A DNA stretch of 64,000 nucleotides, taken from Alkalinema sp. FACHB-956 (GTDB taxonomy: Bacteria; Cyanobacteriota; Cyanobacteriia; Leptolyngbyales; Leptolyngbyaceae). A program made the translations under genes and the position numbers. This document shows positions 17,288 through 26,816 of the stretch, one piece after another (the first letter of the stretch is position 1; each line of letters opens with the position of its first letter). The DNA is taken from assembly GCF_014697025.1 (NCBI RefSeq), contig NZ_JACJRC010000001.1:186001-250000 (forward strand). Reading direction: 5' to 3'. The notes beneath the pieces are model-generated. The model searched no databases. It had not been told where the DNA came from and saw nothing but the letters and a program-made list of their open reading frames with translations.

Positions 17288-18358
17288 ATGATGGAAAGCA
17301 GTTTAAGTCCAAGTTTAATTCGTAAAAAGAACCTTCGCAGAAGCAACTTATTTATTAAGTTAGCCTTGCTCTATCTGTTTGGTGGCTTTGTTGCTCTATG
17401 GTTCGGTACTCGTAGCTTAACTGATTCGCCTTCGCCACCTCAGACACAAACTAGTCCAGCAAAAACAGAAAATACGACATCTCCATCTCCCCAAGCGATT
17501 AATCAAAAACCTCAAACTTTGCCTAATATTTGGGTTATGCCCGCAAAGTTTGTTGATGGTCTAATTTTACTAAGCAATGAGCAGGGAAAAATTCTTTTTC
17601 CTATCCTCTTAACTTTACCAGTTTTGTGCTTTTACTGGATGGTCAGTACTTTTATTGATACACAGGTTGATGAAGAGTTAGATATCAGATTGCAACAGGC
17701 TTTGAAAGAATTAAATGATAAGGAGACTTCAGAAGGAATCAAAGTTCGACAAGAATTAGAATTTTTTGTAATCTTAGAAAATCTTTGGCCTCTTGGATTG
17801 TCAATACAACATCAATTAGATTTGAACTCTTTAGCACAAGCAACTAAAGCTGAACTACTATCTCCTAATTGGAATGAGAAAGTAGATACAATTACAATGG
17901 AAGAAAAAGAACGTGATGCGGCCTTAAATATTTTAGAGAAAGTCGTCAAAAATGACCAAGAACACGAGGTTTTACTTATTTTGGCCAAAAATTCTACTTT
18001 GAAAGCCTTAAGTCACTTAAATATTAGTCAACAGTCTTTTGACGTAAGCCTCCTAGCCAAATCATTTGAGAAAGATATATATATTATTCTAAAAGCTTGG
18101 TTATGGTTTGGGCTTAAACGAGGTAGAGAATTTCCTGTTGCCTTATTGCCCCTAAGTGCTCCGGATAGACTGCCAGACTATATCGAGGCAATTAACCAAG
18201 TGTCTAGTCTTTTAGACTACCAGGATTTTGATGAAATCTTCAAGAAGGAACCAATTAATAACTATAAGCAAGGGAAAGAGTTGATTAAAAAGAAACTAAG
18301 AACTTTTGCACAGCTATTAGAAAATCACTACAAAAAGGATTTTCCAAGAGCATTCTAA
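17288..18358 (+). CDS. Two-TM membrane protein with cytoplasmic helical domain, unknown
   Basis: This predicts 356 residues. The first membrane helix is at about 23-44 (LFIKLALLYLFGGFVALWFG), followed by a Pro/Ser/Thr-rich linker of about 45 residues on the opposite side of the membrane. The second helix is at about 101-122 (ILFPILLTLPVLCFYWMVS), then a 230-residue helical soluble domain with no motif I recognise. The ATG at 17288 (or 17291) follows GAGGG. It lies 30 bp after the zinc-ribbon gene on the same strand and has the same AT-rich composition, so the two look like an operon: a DNA-binding protein plus a membrane protein. Function unknown. Confidence 0.7.
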   Translation: MMESSLSPSLIRKKNLRRSNLFIKLALLYLFGGFVALWFGTRSLTDSPSPPQTQTSPAKTENTTSPSPQAINQKPQTLPNIWVMPAKFVDGLILLSNEQGKILFPILLTLPVLCFYWMVSTFIDTQVDEELDIRLQQALKELNDKETSEGIKVRQELEFFVILENLWPLGLSIQHQLDLNSLAQATKAELLSPNWNEKVDTITMEEKERDAALNILEKVVKNDQEHEVLLILAKNSTLKALSHLNISQQSFDVSLLAKSFEKDIYIILKAWLWFGLKRGREFPVALLPLSAPDRLPDYIEAINQVSSLLDYQDFDEIFKKEPINNYKQGKELIKKKLRTFAQLLENHYKKDFPRAF

Positions 18359-18388
18359 ATTCAAAGTTTCTCTTAAATGTACAAATTT

Positions 18389-18826
18389 CTACTTCTTTAA
18401 AATGGGAACAGATTCGCTATCGTAGTCTGCTGCTTGTAATGCTTGAATTAGGTTTGTATACTCAATAAATTCTTCAGTAGTAGAACTTGGTTGATCAGGA
18501 AAATCTATTGAATCAATTGATTCAATAGCTGTGTCTACTGCTGCATCAATCGTATGAAAGGTTTCTTGTTTTTCCATAATTCGAATTGCCTTTAAAAGGA
18601 TAAGAATTTCTTTAAGCAACTCGAAAACATTCACCTTTTCTCCATCTCTTCTATTGACGCAAAGAATGTTTCGGTTATTGGTAGACATAGCAACTAGGGG
18701 CGATGAATAAAAGACAACACCCACATAGTATTCATTCAGAACCGGAGAAAATGTACCGTAAACTAGGAAATTTACTGAGTATTTTCGAGTTATTAAAATA
18801 GTACTCCAGTACTCAATAGATGTCAA
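18389..18826 (-). CDS. Hypothetical protein, start uncertain
   Basis: This open frame of up to 145 residues converges with the membrane protein gene, 30 bp apart. The C-terminal third is acidic (DAAVDTAIESIDSIDFPDQPSSTTEEFIEY) and looks like real protein. The N-terminal 46 residues are less convincing, and starts at 18688 or 18577 are possible. It has the same AT-rich composition as its neighbours. No family is recognised. Confidence 0.4.
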   Translation of the reverse strand: MTSIEYWSTILITRKYSVNFLVYGTFSPVLNEYYVGVVFYSSPLVAMSTNNRNILCVNRRDGEKVNVFELLKEILILLKAIRIMEKQETFHTIDAAVDTAIESIDSIDFPDQPSSTTEEFIEYTNLIQALQAADYDSESVPILKK

Positions 18827-19019
18827 TCAAGGACGATCGCCCATTTCTTCGATCTCGGCTTGCGAGGTAGACCTGCTAATGAGTCCAGCCTATATCGACT
18901 CTAGGTCGAAACCCACAGTCATCTAACCAGTGCTGTACAGGTAGGCTTTTCCCAGTCTGTCACCCGCCCCCCTAAAAAACGGTATAGTGAAGAAGTGACG
19001 CTTGCCTTGCTCCCAACAT

Positions 19020-20570
19020 ATGAACCTACTGTGGTTTCGACGAGACCTCCGACTCAGTGATCATGAAATTGTCAGCCTAGCCACTGCAAATAACGCTAGC
19101 GTTCTACCCTTTTTCATCATTGATCCTTGGTTTTATCAGTGGGAGGATGTGGGGCAAGCTCGGGTTCGCTTCCTGTTTGAATCCTTGGAAAACCTGCATA
19201 ACAACTTACAAAAATTGGGTAGTTCCCTAACGCTCTTTGAAGGCAATCCTGTTAAGATTATTCAACAACTAACGCAATACTTTCTCGATCGCCAGCAAAC
19301 CCCGAAACTCTACTTTAATCGAGATGTACAGGTTGAGTACGGAATCACCCGCGATCGCGCCATCCTAGACTTTTATCGATCGCGCAATCTCGACTATCAT
19401 CTGGGCCTCAACCATTTCCTGCAACTTCAGGACAACCGCGATCGTTGGTTTGCGGAATACTACACCTATCAACGCGCCACCCCCTATCCCGCGCCCAAAA
19501 ACATCAATACTCCGTCCCTAGAAATTCCCTTGCCCCAACTGTCCTTTCGCCAGCTCAAATACAAATATCGTGAGTTTTGGCAAAGGAAAAAAGTTTATTT
19601 CAGAGGCGGCGAAACGGAAGCAAAAACCACTTTACGATCGTTCTTAGACCGCAGATTTGAAGGCTATCACTGGAAACTTTCCCGTCCTTGGTTAGCGCAG
19701 TGGGGAGCCACATCCCATCTTTCGCCCCACCTCACCTTTGGCACCATTTCCACCCGCCAAGTGTATCAAAAAACGAAAGCCAAAGCGATCGACCTCAGCC
19801 ATGTCCCTAAAGCAGAATTTAGCCTGAAAAATTTTCGCGATCGTCTACGCTGGCACGATAGTTTTACGCAACGGTTGTACTTCCATCCCGAAGTCGCCTA
19901 CCAAAACCGCTATCCTGAATTTGATGATTGGTACACCCCTGCTGAATTATCGCCCCAAAAACAAGCCTTATTTCAAGCTTGGCAGGAGGGAATGACGGGA
20001 TTTCCCTTAATTGATGCCAGCATGAGACAACTCAAACACATGGGCTGGATGAATTTTCGAATGCGAGCGATGTGCGCCACGTTTTTAACCATCAATTGCG
20101 GCATTTCCTGGCACCATGGCGCACGGCATTACATGAATTATTTAGTCGATGGGGATCTCGCGATCGATAACTGGCAGTGGCAAATGCAAGCAGGCATTAC
20201 CAATCCCTTAAGCGAAACCTTTCGCATTTACAATCCCACTAAAAATATTGAAGAGAAAGATCCACAATTGCGATTTATTCACTATTGGCTCAGCGAACTG
20301 AAACCCTATGGCCTGAACGAGATTCTACGAGGTGACTATTTAACAGAAAGTACCTACCCAAAACCAATCCTTGACTGGGCAGAGACTCGCAAAGTTAATG
20401 GTAAAGTAATCTCTAACCTACGCAAACAAGTCAAGGAGCGTCTCATCGCCGAAGGGGGAGAGGAATTCACAAGTGCTCAAGCCGCCCAACAAACCGTCGA
20501 GAAGTATCAGCAATATCGCGATCGAGAATACGGTGCAATGACGGCTCGTTTGGCGCAAACGGATGGCTAA
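19020..20570 (+). CDS. Photolyase/cryptochrome family protein
   Basis: This predicts a 516-residue flavoprotein that repairs UV-induced pyrimidine dimers or senses blue light. The ATG at 19020 gives the canonical N-terminus MNLLWFRRDLRLSDHEIV of the antenna-binding Rossmann domain. The FAD-binding domain shows TGFPLIDASMRQLKHMGWMNFRMRAM, the tryptophan-containing SWHHGARHYMNYLVDGDLAIDNWQWQMQAG, and FRIYNPTKN. The general family is certain. The subclass is not: the segment WQWQMQAGITNPLSETFRIYNP deviates from the [20 protein letters not shown] of classic class I CPD photolyases, so a cryptochrome-like branch is possible. It stands alone, with no operon partner on the plus strand. Confidence 0.92.
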   Translation: MNLLWFRRDLRLSDHEIVSLATANNASVLPFFIIDPWFYQWEDVGQARVRFLFESLENLHNNLQKLGSSLTLFEGNPVKIIQQLTQYFLDRQQTPKLYFNRDVQVEYGITRDRAILDFYRSRNLDYHLGLNHFLQLQDNRDRWFAEYYTYQRATPYPAPKNINTPSLEIPLPQLSFRQLKYKYREFWQRKKVYFRGGETEAKTTLRSFLDRRFEGYHWKLSRPWLAQWGATSHLSPHLTFGTISTRQVYQKTKAKAIDLSHVPKAEFSLKNFRDRLRWHDSFTQRLYFHPEVAYQNRYPEFDDWYTPAELSPQKQALFQAWQEGMTGFPLIDASMRQLKHMGWMNFRMRAMCATFLTINCGISWHHGARHYMNYLVDGDLAIDNWQWQMQAGITNPLSETFRIYNPTKNIEEKDPQLRFIHYWLSELKPYGLNEILRGDYLTESTYPKPILDWAETRKVNGKVISNLRKQVKERLIAEGGEEFTSAQAAQQTVEKYQQYRDREYGAMTARLAQTDG

Positions 20571-20834
20571 TCGATTCATGCATTGAGAGGAACACCGTCA
20601 CACAAAATTCCTGTCGAAATTTATACAGTTTCTCAAGCCTGATACGAAGCAGCCTCACCCAATCGGGTGAACCGAGCTAGTCTGGTTTAATCAAGGCCCC
20701 AAGACGATCGGGAATTATGAATAATCCCTGTGTTTTTATGGACAGTGCCCGCAAATTCGGCACAATCACAGTACCCCCTTGGCAGAACCGCTCCCACTCC
20801 CATAAACTCTCGTCAGGATGCTAGGAGATCATGA

Positions 20835-22337
20835 ATGAATAGCTCAAAACCAACCGGCTGGATTCCCGATCTACAGGACCCCAGAGATTTCACCCTCAAT
20901 AATCAACTGATTCAACAGTTATTGCTCCAGAGCCAATCCGATCGACGAGTGACCCAGGTCACTCAGGAATTAATTAGCTGGTTAAATGAACTCATTAGCT
21001 ATCTACCCACCGATAATCCATCTAATTCATCCATTCAAGAAGGTAAATGGCAGAAATTAGTTAAATTTGTCCCAACCCTACTCGATCGCCTCAATCCCAA
21101 GCCCAATAAACCCTTAAATGCTCAACAAACAGAGCCTTCGGCTCAGCAATCCCTAGGAACGACCTTAGAAACGCTACAAAAACTAACCCCAGGCAACGAC
21201 GTAACCCTCCTCACGATGGTGCCTGCAAGACTGGTACCTGCCAAAGTCCTCTCACCCCAGCCCCCAGCCGCCCCTCCAGGCCCGCCTCCCTCACCATACA
21301 CCACCCTGATTCAGTTACAACCCACTCAAATTAAGCAAGCTGACTCTAGTTCTTCCCCTGACGCTGACCAAATCTATCTCCTCTTACGGGGAACTTTAAA
21401 ACAGTTAGAAACCCTGTTAAACAATACTCCCCAGCGATCGTTTCCCGCCGAGTTCACCGAACTCAAAGAGCACTGCCATCGCATCGAAAACCAAGCCCAG
21501 CATGGCTACAGTGCTTGCACCGCCCATGCTGGCATTGCACTGATGGAATACTTCGCCTCCCGCTACAGCCAAGGCCAAGGCAACGGCCCCGACGATACCC
21601 GCTTTTCCAGTCGCTTTCTCTATCGTGTTACCCGCTTAATTGATGGCACCGAGCAGCAAGATAGCGGCGCATCCCTACGATCGACCCTCAAAGCCATGAT
21701 GATTTTTGGCTTACCCCCAGAAAAATATTGGCAATGGCACCCCCCCTCCCCAAAAAATCGAAGTTGCGATCAAACCCTCAACCCAGACAATCTGTTGAGC
21801 GATCCCCCGGCCTTCTGTTACGCCTATGCCCAAAGCTACCAAACCCTGCGTTACTTTCGCCTCGATCGGCCTGGAATGAACAAGACTGCCCTCCTTGCCC
21901 AAATCAAAGCAGCCCTCCTCGGCGGATTCCCAGCCATTTTCGGATTCCGTATTTTGAGTGACACCCTCTACGCAGATTCCAAAGCCACTGGAGACATCGC
22001 TTTACCGAATGAAATTCCCGATTCTGAGAATGGTCATCCCATCCGGGGGCACGCCGCCCTAGCGATCGGGTACGACGATAACCACACCGTTCCTAACCAC
22101 AGTCCCGGAGCCATTTACTTTAAAAATTCCTGGGGTAAGGACTGGGGCGACAAAGGCTTTGGCTGGTTACCCTATGACTACATCCTCAAAGCCACAGAGC
22201 AAAATCAGTTATGCAGCGATTGGTGGACATTGCTGGACGCGAAATGGATGGAAACCAATAGTCTGGGAATTTCTGCCGCAGAGAAAGACAAAATTATTAG
22301 TTTTGGGGAAACTTCAAATCCTAAGATTAAGAAATAG
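20835..22337 (+). CDS. Papain-like (C1 family) cysteine protease
   Basis: This predicts 500 residues. The papain-type catalytic triad is visible in order: Cys228 in HGYSACTAHAGIALMEYFA, His406 in IRGHAALAIGYDD, and Asn431 in AIYFKNSWGKDWGDKGFGWLPYDY. The N-terminal 220 residues form a helical, Pro-rich extension that may act as a propeptide or adaptor; it begins WIPDLQDPRDFTL, a motif common in bacterial C1 peptidases. No signal peptide is visible, so it acts in the cytosol or by non-classical routes. The TIR-TM-WD40 gene begins 105 bp downstream on the same strand. A protease beside a TIR protein suggests a signalling or cell-death pair, but this is inference. Confidence 0.88.
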   Translation: MNSSKPTGWIPDLQDPRDFTLNNQLIQQLLLQSQSDRRVTQVTQELISWLNELISYLPTDNPSNSSIQEGKWQKLVKFVPTLLDRLNPKPNKPLNAQQTEPSAQQSLGTTLETLQKLTPGNDVTLLTMVPARLVPAKVLSPQPPAAPPGPPPSPYTTLIQLQPTQIKQADSSSSPDADQIYLLLRGTLKQLETLLNNTPQRSFPAEFTELKEHCHRIENQAQHGYSACTAHAGIALMEYFASRYSQGQGNGPDDTRFSSRFLYRVTRLIDGTEQQDSGASLRSTLKAMMIFGLPPEKYWQWHPPSPKNRSCDQTLNPDNLLSDPPAFCYAYAQSYQTLRYFRLDRPGMNKTALLAQIKAALLGGFPAIFGFRILSDTLYADSKATGDIALPNEIPDSENGHPIRGHAALAIGYDDNHTVPNHSPGAIYFKNSWGKDWGDKGFGWLPYDYILKATEQNQLCSDWWTLLDAKWMETNSLGISAAEKDKIISFGETSNPKIKK

Positions 22338-22442
22338 TCTTCCTTAGGAGAAGCCAAGCAGCCCCCATCCTCAGCTTCCTGTCACTCTGTGATTCTTCTT
22401 GCTCCTAGTTTTGATTGCTGTGTTCTATGATTGCTATGTTCT

Positions 22443-25313
22443 ATGCATGACCCCGAGCATTCCTCCGATCGTCCTTCCGAGCCCCCCCAGCCCCAGCCCG
22501 CTGCCGAGACGGATTCCAATCAACTTCCCGAGAGTCAATTTGATCTCTTCATTTCCTACTGTCGGCGCAATCTGGAATTCATTCAAGCGTTCTATCAAGA
22601 TCTGCAAAAGCAACAACGCAGCATTTGGATTGATTGGGCAGACATTCCACCTAGCGTTGATTGGCGCGCCGAAATTCACCAAGGGATTTCCGCAGCGGAT
22701 AGCTTCATTGCCGTACTAAGCCCGGAATACCTCGCATCTTACGAATGCCAGGTGGAGTATGAAACCGCCTTGCAGATGAACAAACGATTAATCCCGATCG
22801 TTTGTGAAAACGTCAATCCTAAAGAGGCTCCCAAACCGCTGGCTGATTTAAATTGGATCTTTTTTCGATCGGAAGACAATTGGGATGAGTCTTTTGCCAA
22901 ATTAGCAGAGGCTCTAGATACAGATTTACCGCACGTGCGAGCCCACACGCGGCTATTACTCCGCGCCCAGGAATGGCAGAATCACGATAAGGATGAAAGC
23001 TTTTTGCTGCGGGGAACAGACCTAGAACGGGCCGAACAATGGTGCATCGAAGGAGCCACAAAGCAACCCGAACCCAGTACCCTACAGCTGCAATATATCG
23101 ACACCAGTCGCCGTACAGAGCGAGCCCAGCAGCGATCGCTGATTCGGTTGCAACGAACGATGCTAGGCACGATGACAGCCGCTTTTTTGATTGCCAGCGG
23201 ATTGGGCGTTTTTGCCTATCGTCAATATCAAATGGCCACGGTCAATGAAATCAAAACCTTGGGAGCCTTTTCTGAAGCACTGTTTAAGGAAAATAACGTC
23301 TTCGATGCCTTAATCCAAAGCCTCCGCGCCAGTCGGCTCTTAAAACAAGCCACCTGGGCTACACCAGAAACCCAGCAAAAAATTACGGATACCGCCCTGC
23401 AAGCAGCCTACTGGGTGATGGAAGCCAATCGCTTGGAAGGCCATAAAGACTGGGCTATGGGAGTAGAGTTCAGCCCCGATGGTCAAATTCTGGCATCAAC
23501 CAGTGGTGACAAAACCGTGCGGTTATGGCAGTTGAACGGTCAACCCATCGCCACCCTAGAAGGTCATCAATCCGGGGTCTTTTTTGTCACCTTCAGTCCC
23601 AATGGTCAGCAACTGGCTTCCGCTAGCAAAGATGGCACCGTGCGGCTGTGGCAGCGCGATGGCACCCCTGGCCCCGTCTTATCCGGCCATAAAGACGCCG
23701 TGAATAGTGTTTTCTTTAGCCGCGATGGACAATCCCTATGGTCGGCGGGGGAAGACGGTACGATTCGCAAATGGTCGATCGAGGGCAAACCGGGCGTCAT
23801 TCTCCGCCAACATCCCAAAGCCATTTACAGCTTAGCGCCCAGTCCCGATGGCACCCTCATGGCTTCCGCAGGCGAAGATAAATTCGTGCGCCTATGGTCG
23901 ATCGAGGGCAAAGTCCTCAGGAAATTAAAGGGCGCTAAGGACTTAATTTCCCAGGTTAAATTCAGTCCCGATGGCCGTGCGATCGCTGCTGTTGACCTGA
24001 AAGGCAAAATTACCCTTTGGGATTCCAAGAGTGGGAAAATCCTGCGACAGTTTGCCCAACCCGACTCCGAACGCCCCCTCTATGGCTTAGCCTTCAGTCC
24101 CGATGGTCGCATCCTCGCCACGGCCAGTGCTGATAAAGTGATTGACCTCTGGCGCTGGCAGGATGGCACCTTTTTGGAATCCCTCAAGGGCCACAGCGGC
24201 ATGATTAACGGGATCACTTTTGCCCCCGATCGCAACCAATTACTCCTCGCCTCCGCCAGCCAAGATGCCACTCTGAAACTATGGCGCTTCGATCGCAGTA
24301 TTCTGTCACCGCTCATCGGCCACGAAGAACCCGTGAACAGCGTCAGCTTTAGCCCCGATGGCCAGCAAATCGTGTCGGGCAGTAGTGATAAAACCCTACG
24401 ACTGTGGTTACCCAACGGGGATTTAAAACAAGTTTTAAAAAGCCACCAAGATCGCATTTACAGTGTCAGTGTTAGTCCCAATGGCAAATTACTAGCCTCC
24501 GCCGGAGCCGACAAAAAAGTCATGATATGGGATTGGAACGGCACTGATAACAAGCATGAGAACAAGCAACTGCCGACAGCTCAAACCATCCATCGAGTTC
24601 AATTCAGTCCAGACAGTCAATGGATTGCAGCAGTGGATGCAGATGGAACGCTGTATGTCTGGAAAGTGGATGGCACCCCGATCTCGCAGGTCAAAACCTC
24701 CAGCACAAGGCTAGATAATGTGAACTTTAGCCCCGATGGCCAGTTCATTATCCTGGGTACTGAGCAAGGCGAGATTCAACTGTGGAGTATTGCTGGATTT
24801 CTGAAACAACAAACAAAACCTGTCAAAACGTTTCCTGCCCACGCTCAAGCAATTCACGATGTCGTTTTTAGCCCCGATGGTCAAACCCTTGCATCAACGA
24901 GTAACGATCGTACTGTCAAGCTCTGGAAACCAGATGGAACGCTACTGAGAACACTGACTGGCCACCAAGATATCGTTCTCGCCGTGCGCTTTAGTCCCGA
25001 TGGTCAAACGATCGCCTCTTCCAGTGACGATCGCTCGATCAAATTGTGGCACTTGGATGGTCGCTTAATTGCCAGTCTGAATGGTCACCGCAGTGGAATC
25101 TATGGACTCAGCTTTAGCCCCGATGGTCAAAAACTTGCTTCTGCTAGTGATGATAAACGAGTCCTCGTTTGGAATCTTCAGAATTTACAGTTAGATTCCC
25201 TATTAGATCGTAGTTGCAATTGGCTTCATGATTACTTAACAACCAATCAAGCAGCCTTAAAAAATCCAGATAGCATTCGCGATCGCCAATTTTGTGACGA
25301 TCGACGACGTTAG
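22443..25313 (+). CDS. TIR-TM-WD40 repeat protein
   Basis: This predicts 956 residues from the ATG at 22443; an in-frame TTG four codons upstream is an alternative. A TIR domain spans about residues 33-165 (FDLFISYCRRN; SIWIDWADIPP). It retains the putative NAD-cleaving glutamate in the S-x-x-C-x-x-E pattern (SYECQVE, Glu105). After a helical linker comes one membrane helix at about 240-262 (MLGTMTAAFLIASGLGVFAY), then about 14 WD40 repeats (FSPDGQ...LWQ pattern) from about 330 to 930, enough for two seven-bladed propellers. This architecture recurs in cyanobacteria; TIR domains act as NADases or oligomerising signalling domains. WD40 repeats would sense partners on the other side of the membrane, or on the same side if topology inverts. 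It is linked to the papain-like protease upstream. Confidence 0.92.
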   Translation: MHDPEHSSDRPSEPPQPQPAAETDSNQLPESQFDLFISYCRRNLEFIQAFYQDLQKQQRSIWIDWADIPPSVDWRAEIHQGISAADSFIAVLSPEYLASYECQVEYETALQMNKRLIPIVCENVNPKEAPKPLADLNWIFFRSEDNWDESFAKLAEALDTDLPHVRAHTRLLLRAQEWQNHDKDESFLLRGTDLERAEQWCIEGATKQPEPSTLQLQYIDTSRRTERAQQRSLIRLQRTMLGTMTAAFLIASGLGVFAYRQYQMATVNEIKTLGAFSEALFKENNVFDALIQSLRASRLLKQATWATPETQQKITDTALQAAYWVMEANRLEGHKDWAMGVEFSPDGQILASTSGDKTVRLWQLNGQPIATLEGHQSGVFFVTFSPNGQQLASASKDGTVRLWQRDGTPGPVLSGHKDAVNSVFFSRDGQSLWSAGEDGTIRKWSIEGKPGVILRQHPKAIYSLAPSPDGTLMASAGEDKFVRLWSIEGKVLRKLKGAKDLISQVKFSPDGRAIAAVDLKGKITLWDSKSGKILRQFAQPDSERPLYGLAFSPDGRILATASADKVIDLWRWQDGTFLESLKGHSGMINGITFAPDRNQLLLASASQDATLKLWRFDRSILSPLIGHEEPVNSVSFSPDGQQIVSGSSDKTLRLWLPNGDLKQVLKSHQDRIYSVSVSPNGKLLASAGADKKVMIWDWNGTDNKHENKQLPTAQTIHRVQFSPDSQWIAAVDADGTLYVWKVDGTPISQVKTSSTRLDNVNFSPDGQFIILGTEQGEIQLWSIAGFLKQQTKPVKTFPAHAQAIHDVVFSPDGQTLASTSNDRTVKLWKPDGTLLRTLTGHQDIVLAVRFSPDGQTIASSSDDRSIKLWHLDGRLIASLNGHRSGIYGLSFSPDGQKLASASDDKRVLVWNLQNLQLDSLLDRSCNWLHDYLTTNQAALKNPDSIRDRQFCDDRRR

Positions 25314-25361
25314 ATCGCTTATCCAACAGGCACAAACACGGACACCCTACCTGATCGATCG

Positions 25362-26678
25362 CTAGAGAAGTCGATCGCTGTAGGGATAGGGGCGATCGGG
25401 AAACGTTCCAGGCCAGCGTAGGAGAACGACTTCCTCACGCATTTGCTCCTTAGTTGCGGTGGCAATCCGGGTTCTAAATAGGTCAATATTAATCACCTCA
25501 TACCCTAACCCCTCCGCCACATTGGCCAGCAATTCCCCCGTCCGAATCATCACTTGCAGGTAGGACTTCTGATCCCCCACGACATAGGCCAATTGCGCCC
25601 CAGGCCGCAGAATCGTGCGCAAATCCGCTAAATGCTTGGCCATGCCCCCAAAGTAGAGTTTGACCGCCCGGTGATACAGACGCTCGAATCCGCTGGTTTT
25701 GTTCAAGTCAATGCGTCTTTGTTCAATTTCCTGGGCAATGCGTTGAATTTCAGGATGTTTCGCGACCCATTGATCATCCTGGTCAGCCGCATAAACATTG
25801 CGCGTATTCGATCGTAGTAGTCCCTGTTTCAGCGATCGTAAATCTGCTTTGGTTTGCAGAAAGCCCAGGAGAACAGATTCCAGTCGAGTCGTGCGAGTGT
25901 AGTCTTTTTCGTTCGGGTAAGGGGGGGATGTGATGATCGTATCGATCGATTGTGGTGCAAGCAATGGCAAAATGTTGCGAGAATCACCATGGTGAACCGT
26001 AGCAGCAATGCTGGGCAAAGTCTTGAGATATTGCAAGTCCTGCACCATCGCCTGCACTCGATCGAGCCATGCCTGCACCACCTCCGCATCATCCTTAGCT
26101 TTACCCACCCCAACTTCGGGGCCAAAATACAGGTTGCTGACATCGGATACCGCTGTTCTGGCAAGGGCTAGTTTAAGATGACGATCGATCGGTCGATCGC
26201 TCTTATGTCCCCACGTTTCCAACGTCTCCCGCAGTACCAGCAATTTATGGAGCGGGCGCGGACTAATGGAATTCTTCAGGAGTAACTTGCTGGCTTCTTC
26301 AGACAATTCCCGCAGTTGGGTTTCTTGCTGAAGCTGAGCGGTGGCGCGATCGGCAATTTGCTCCGCTTGGTGCCGCAGTTCAGCGGGATCCGGCGTCCAA
26401 TCCAGCTTAACTGACCCCGCAAACCAGGCCATGGGATTGGCTTCCACCCCAACACTGGCAATGCCCAACTTTTTGCCTTCCACAACGGTTGTACCCGTGC
26501 CACAAAAGGGATCGAGCATCGTCTGGTCAGGCCCGATCGCGAACTTTTCCAGATATTCCTGCACTAAATGGGCCGGAAAGGACAGGACAAAGCGATACCA
26601 GTCATGGGCAGCCCGATCGCACGATCGTAGTTGATTAATTTCCGGTCGGCTTAAATCCTGGGGGGAAACACTGCCCAT
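25362..26678 (-). CDS. Orphan DNA methyltransferase (N4-cytosine/N6-adenine type)
   Basis: AdoMet-binding motif I is DPFCGTGTT (residues 56-64 from the ATG at 26678), and catalytic motif IV is TSPPY (about 250-254) within IITSPPYPNEKDYTR. The order I then IV, about 190 residues apart, places it outside the usual beta class, with the intervening segment possibly the target-recognition region. No restriction endonuclease is adjacent, so it is an orphan methylase of unknown specificity. In HIP1-rich cyanobacteria such enzymes often methylate abundant motifs, but that cannot be judged here. A further in-frame start at 26771 exists. It is followed by no gene on its strand; the family-5 binding protein lies 138 bp upstream. 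Confidence 0.88.
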   Translation of the reverse strand: MGSVSPQDLSRPEINQLRSCDRAAHDWYRFVLSFPAHLVQEYLEKFAIGPDQTMLDPFCGTGTTVVEGKKLGIASVGVEANPMAWFAGSVKLDWTPDPAELRHQAEQIADRATAQLQQETQLRELSEEASKLLLKNSISPRPLHKLLVLRETLETWGHKSDRPIDRHLKLALARTAVSDVSNLYFGPEVGVGKAKDDAEVVQAWLDRVQAMVQDLQYLKTLPSIAATVHHGDSRNILPLLAPQSIDTIITSPPYPNEKDYTRTTRLESVLLGFLQTKADLRSLKQGLLRSNTRNVYAADQDDQWVAKHPEIQRIAQEIEQRRIDLNKTSGFERLYHRAVKLYFGGMAKHLADLRTILRPGAQLAYVVGDQKSYLQVMIRTGELLANVAEGLGYEVINIDLFRTRIATATKEQMREEVVLLRWPGTFPDRPYPYSDRLL

Positions 26679-26816
26679 AGAAGACACTACCCGTAGTGTG
26701 ACTAGCTGCAAAAAGACCAATTCAGACACTAGCTTACCATGTCTCTTGGCTCCTGCACGGTTTTCTCGCAACGGTGAGCTTCGATCGATTCTTTCAGATC
26801 GTCGATCCTTTCAGAT

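Noticed and set aside
20835-25313. A CBASS or Thoeris system built on the TIR protein
   Set aside because: No cyclic-nucleotide cyclase and no SIR2-type or ThsA-like gene is nearby; TIR-WD40 proteins are common in cyanobacteria outside such systems.
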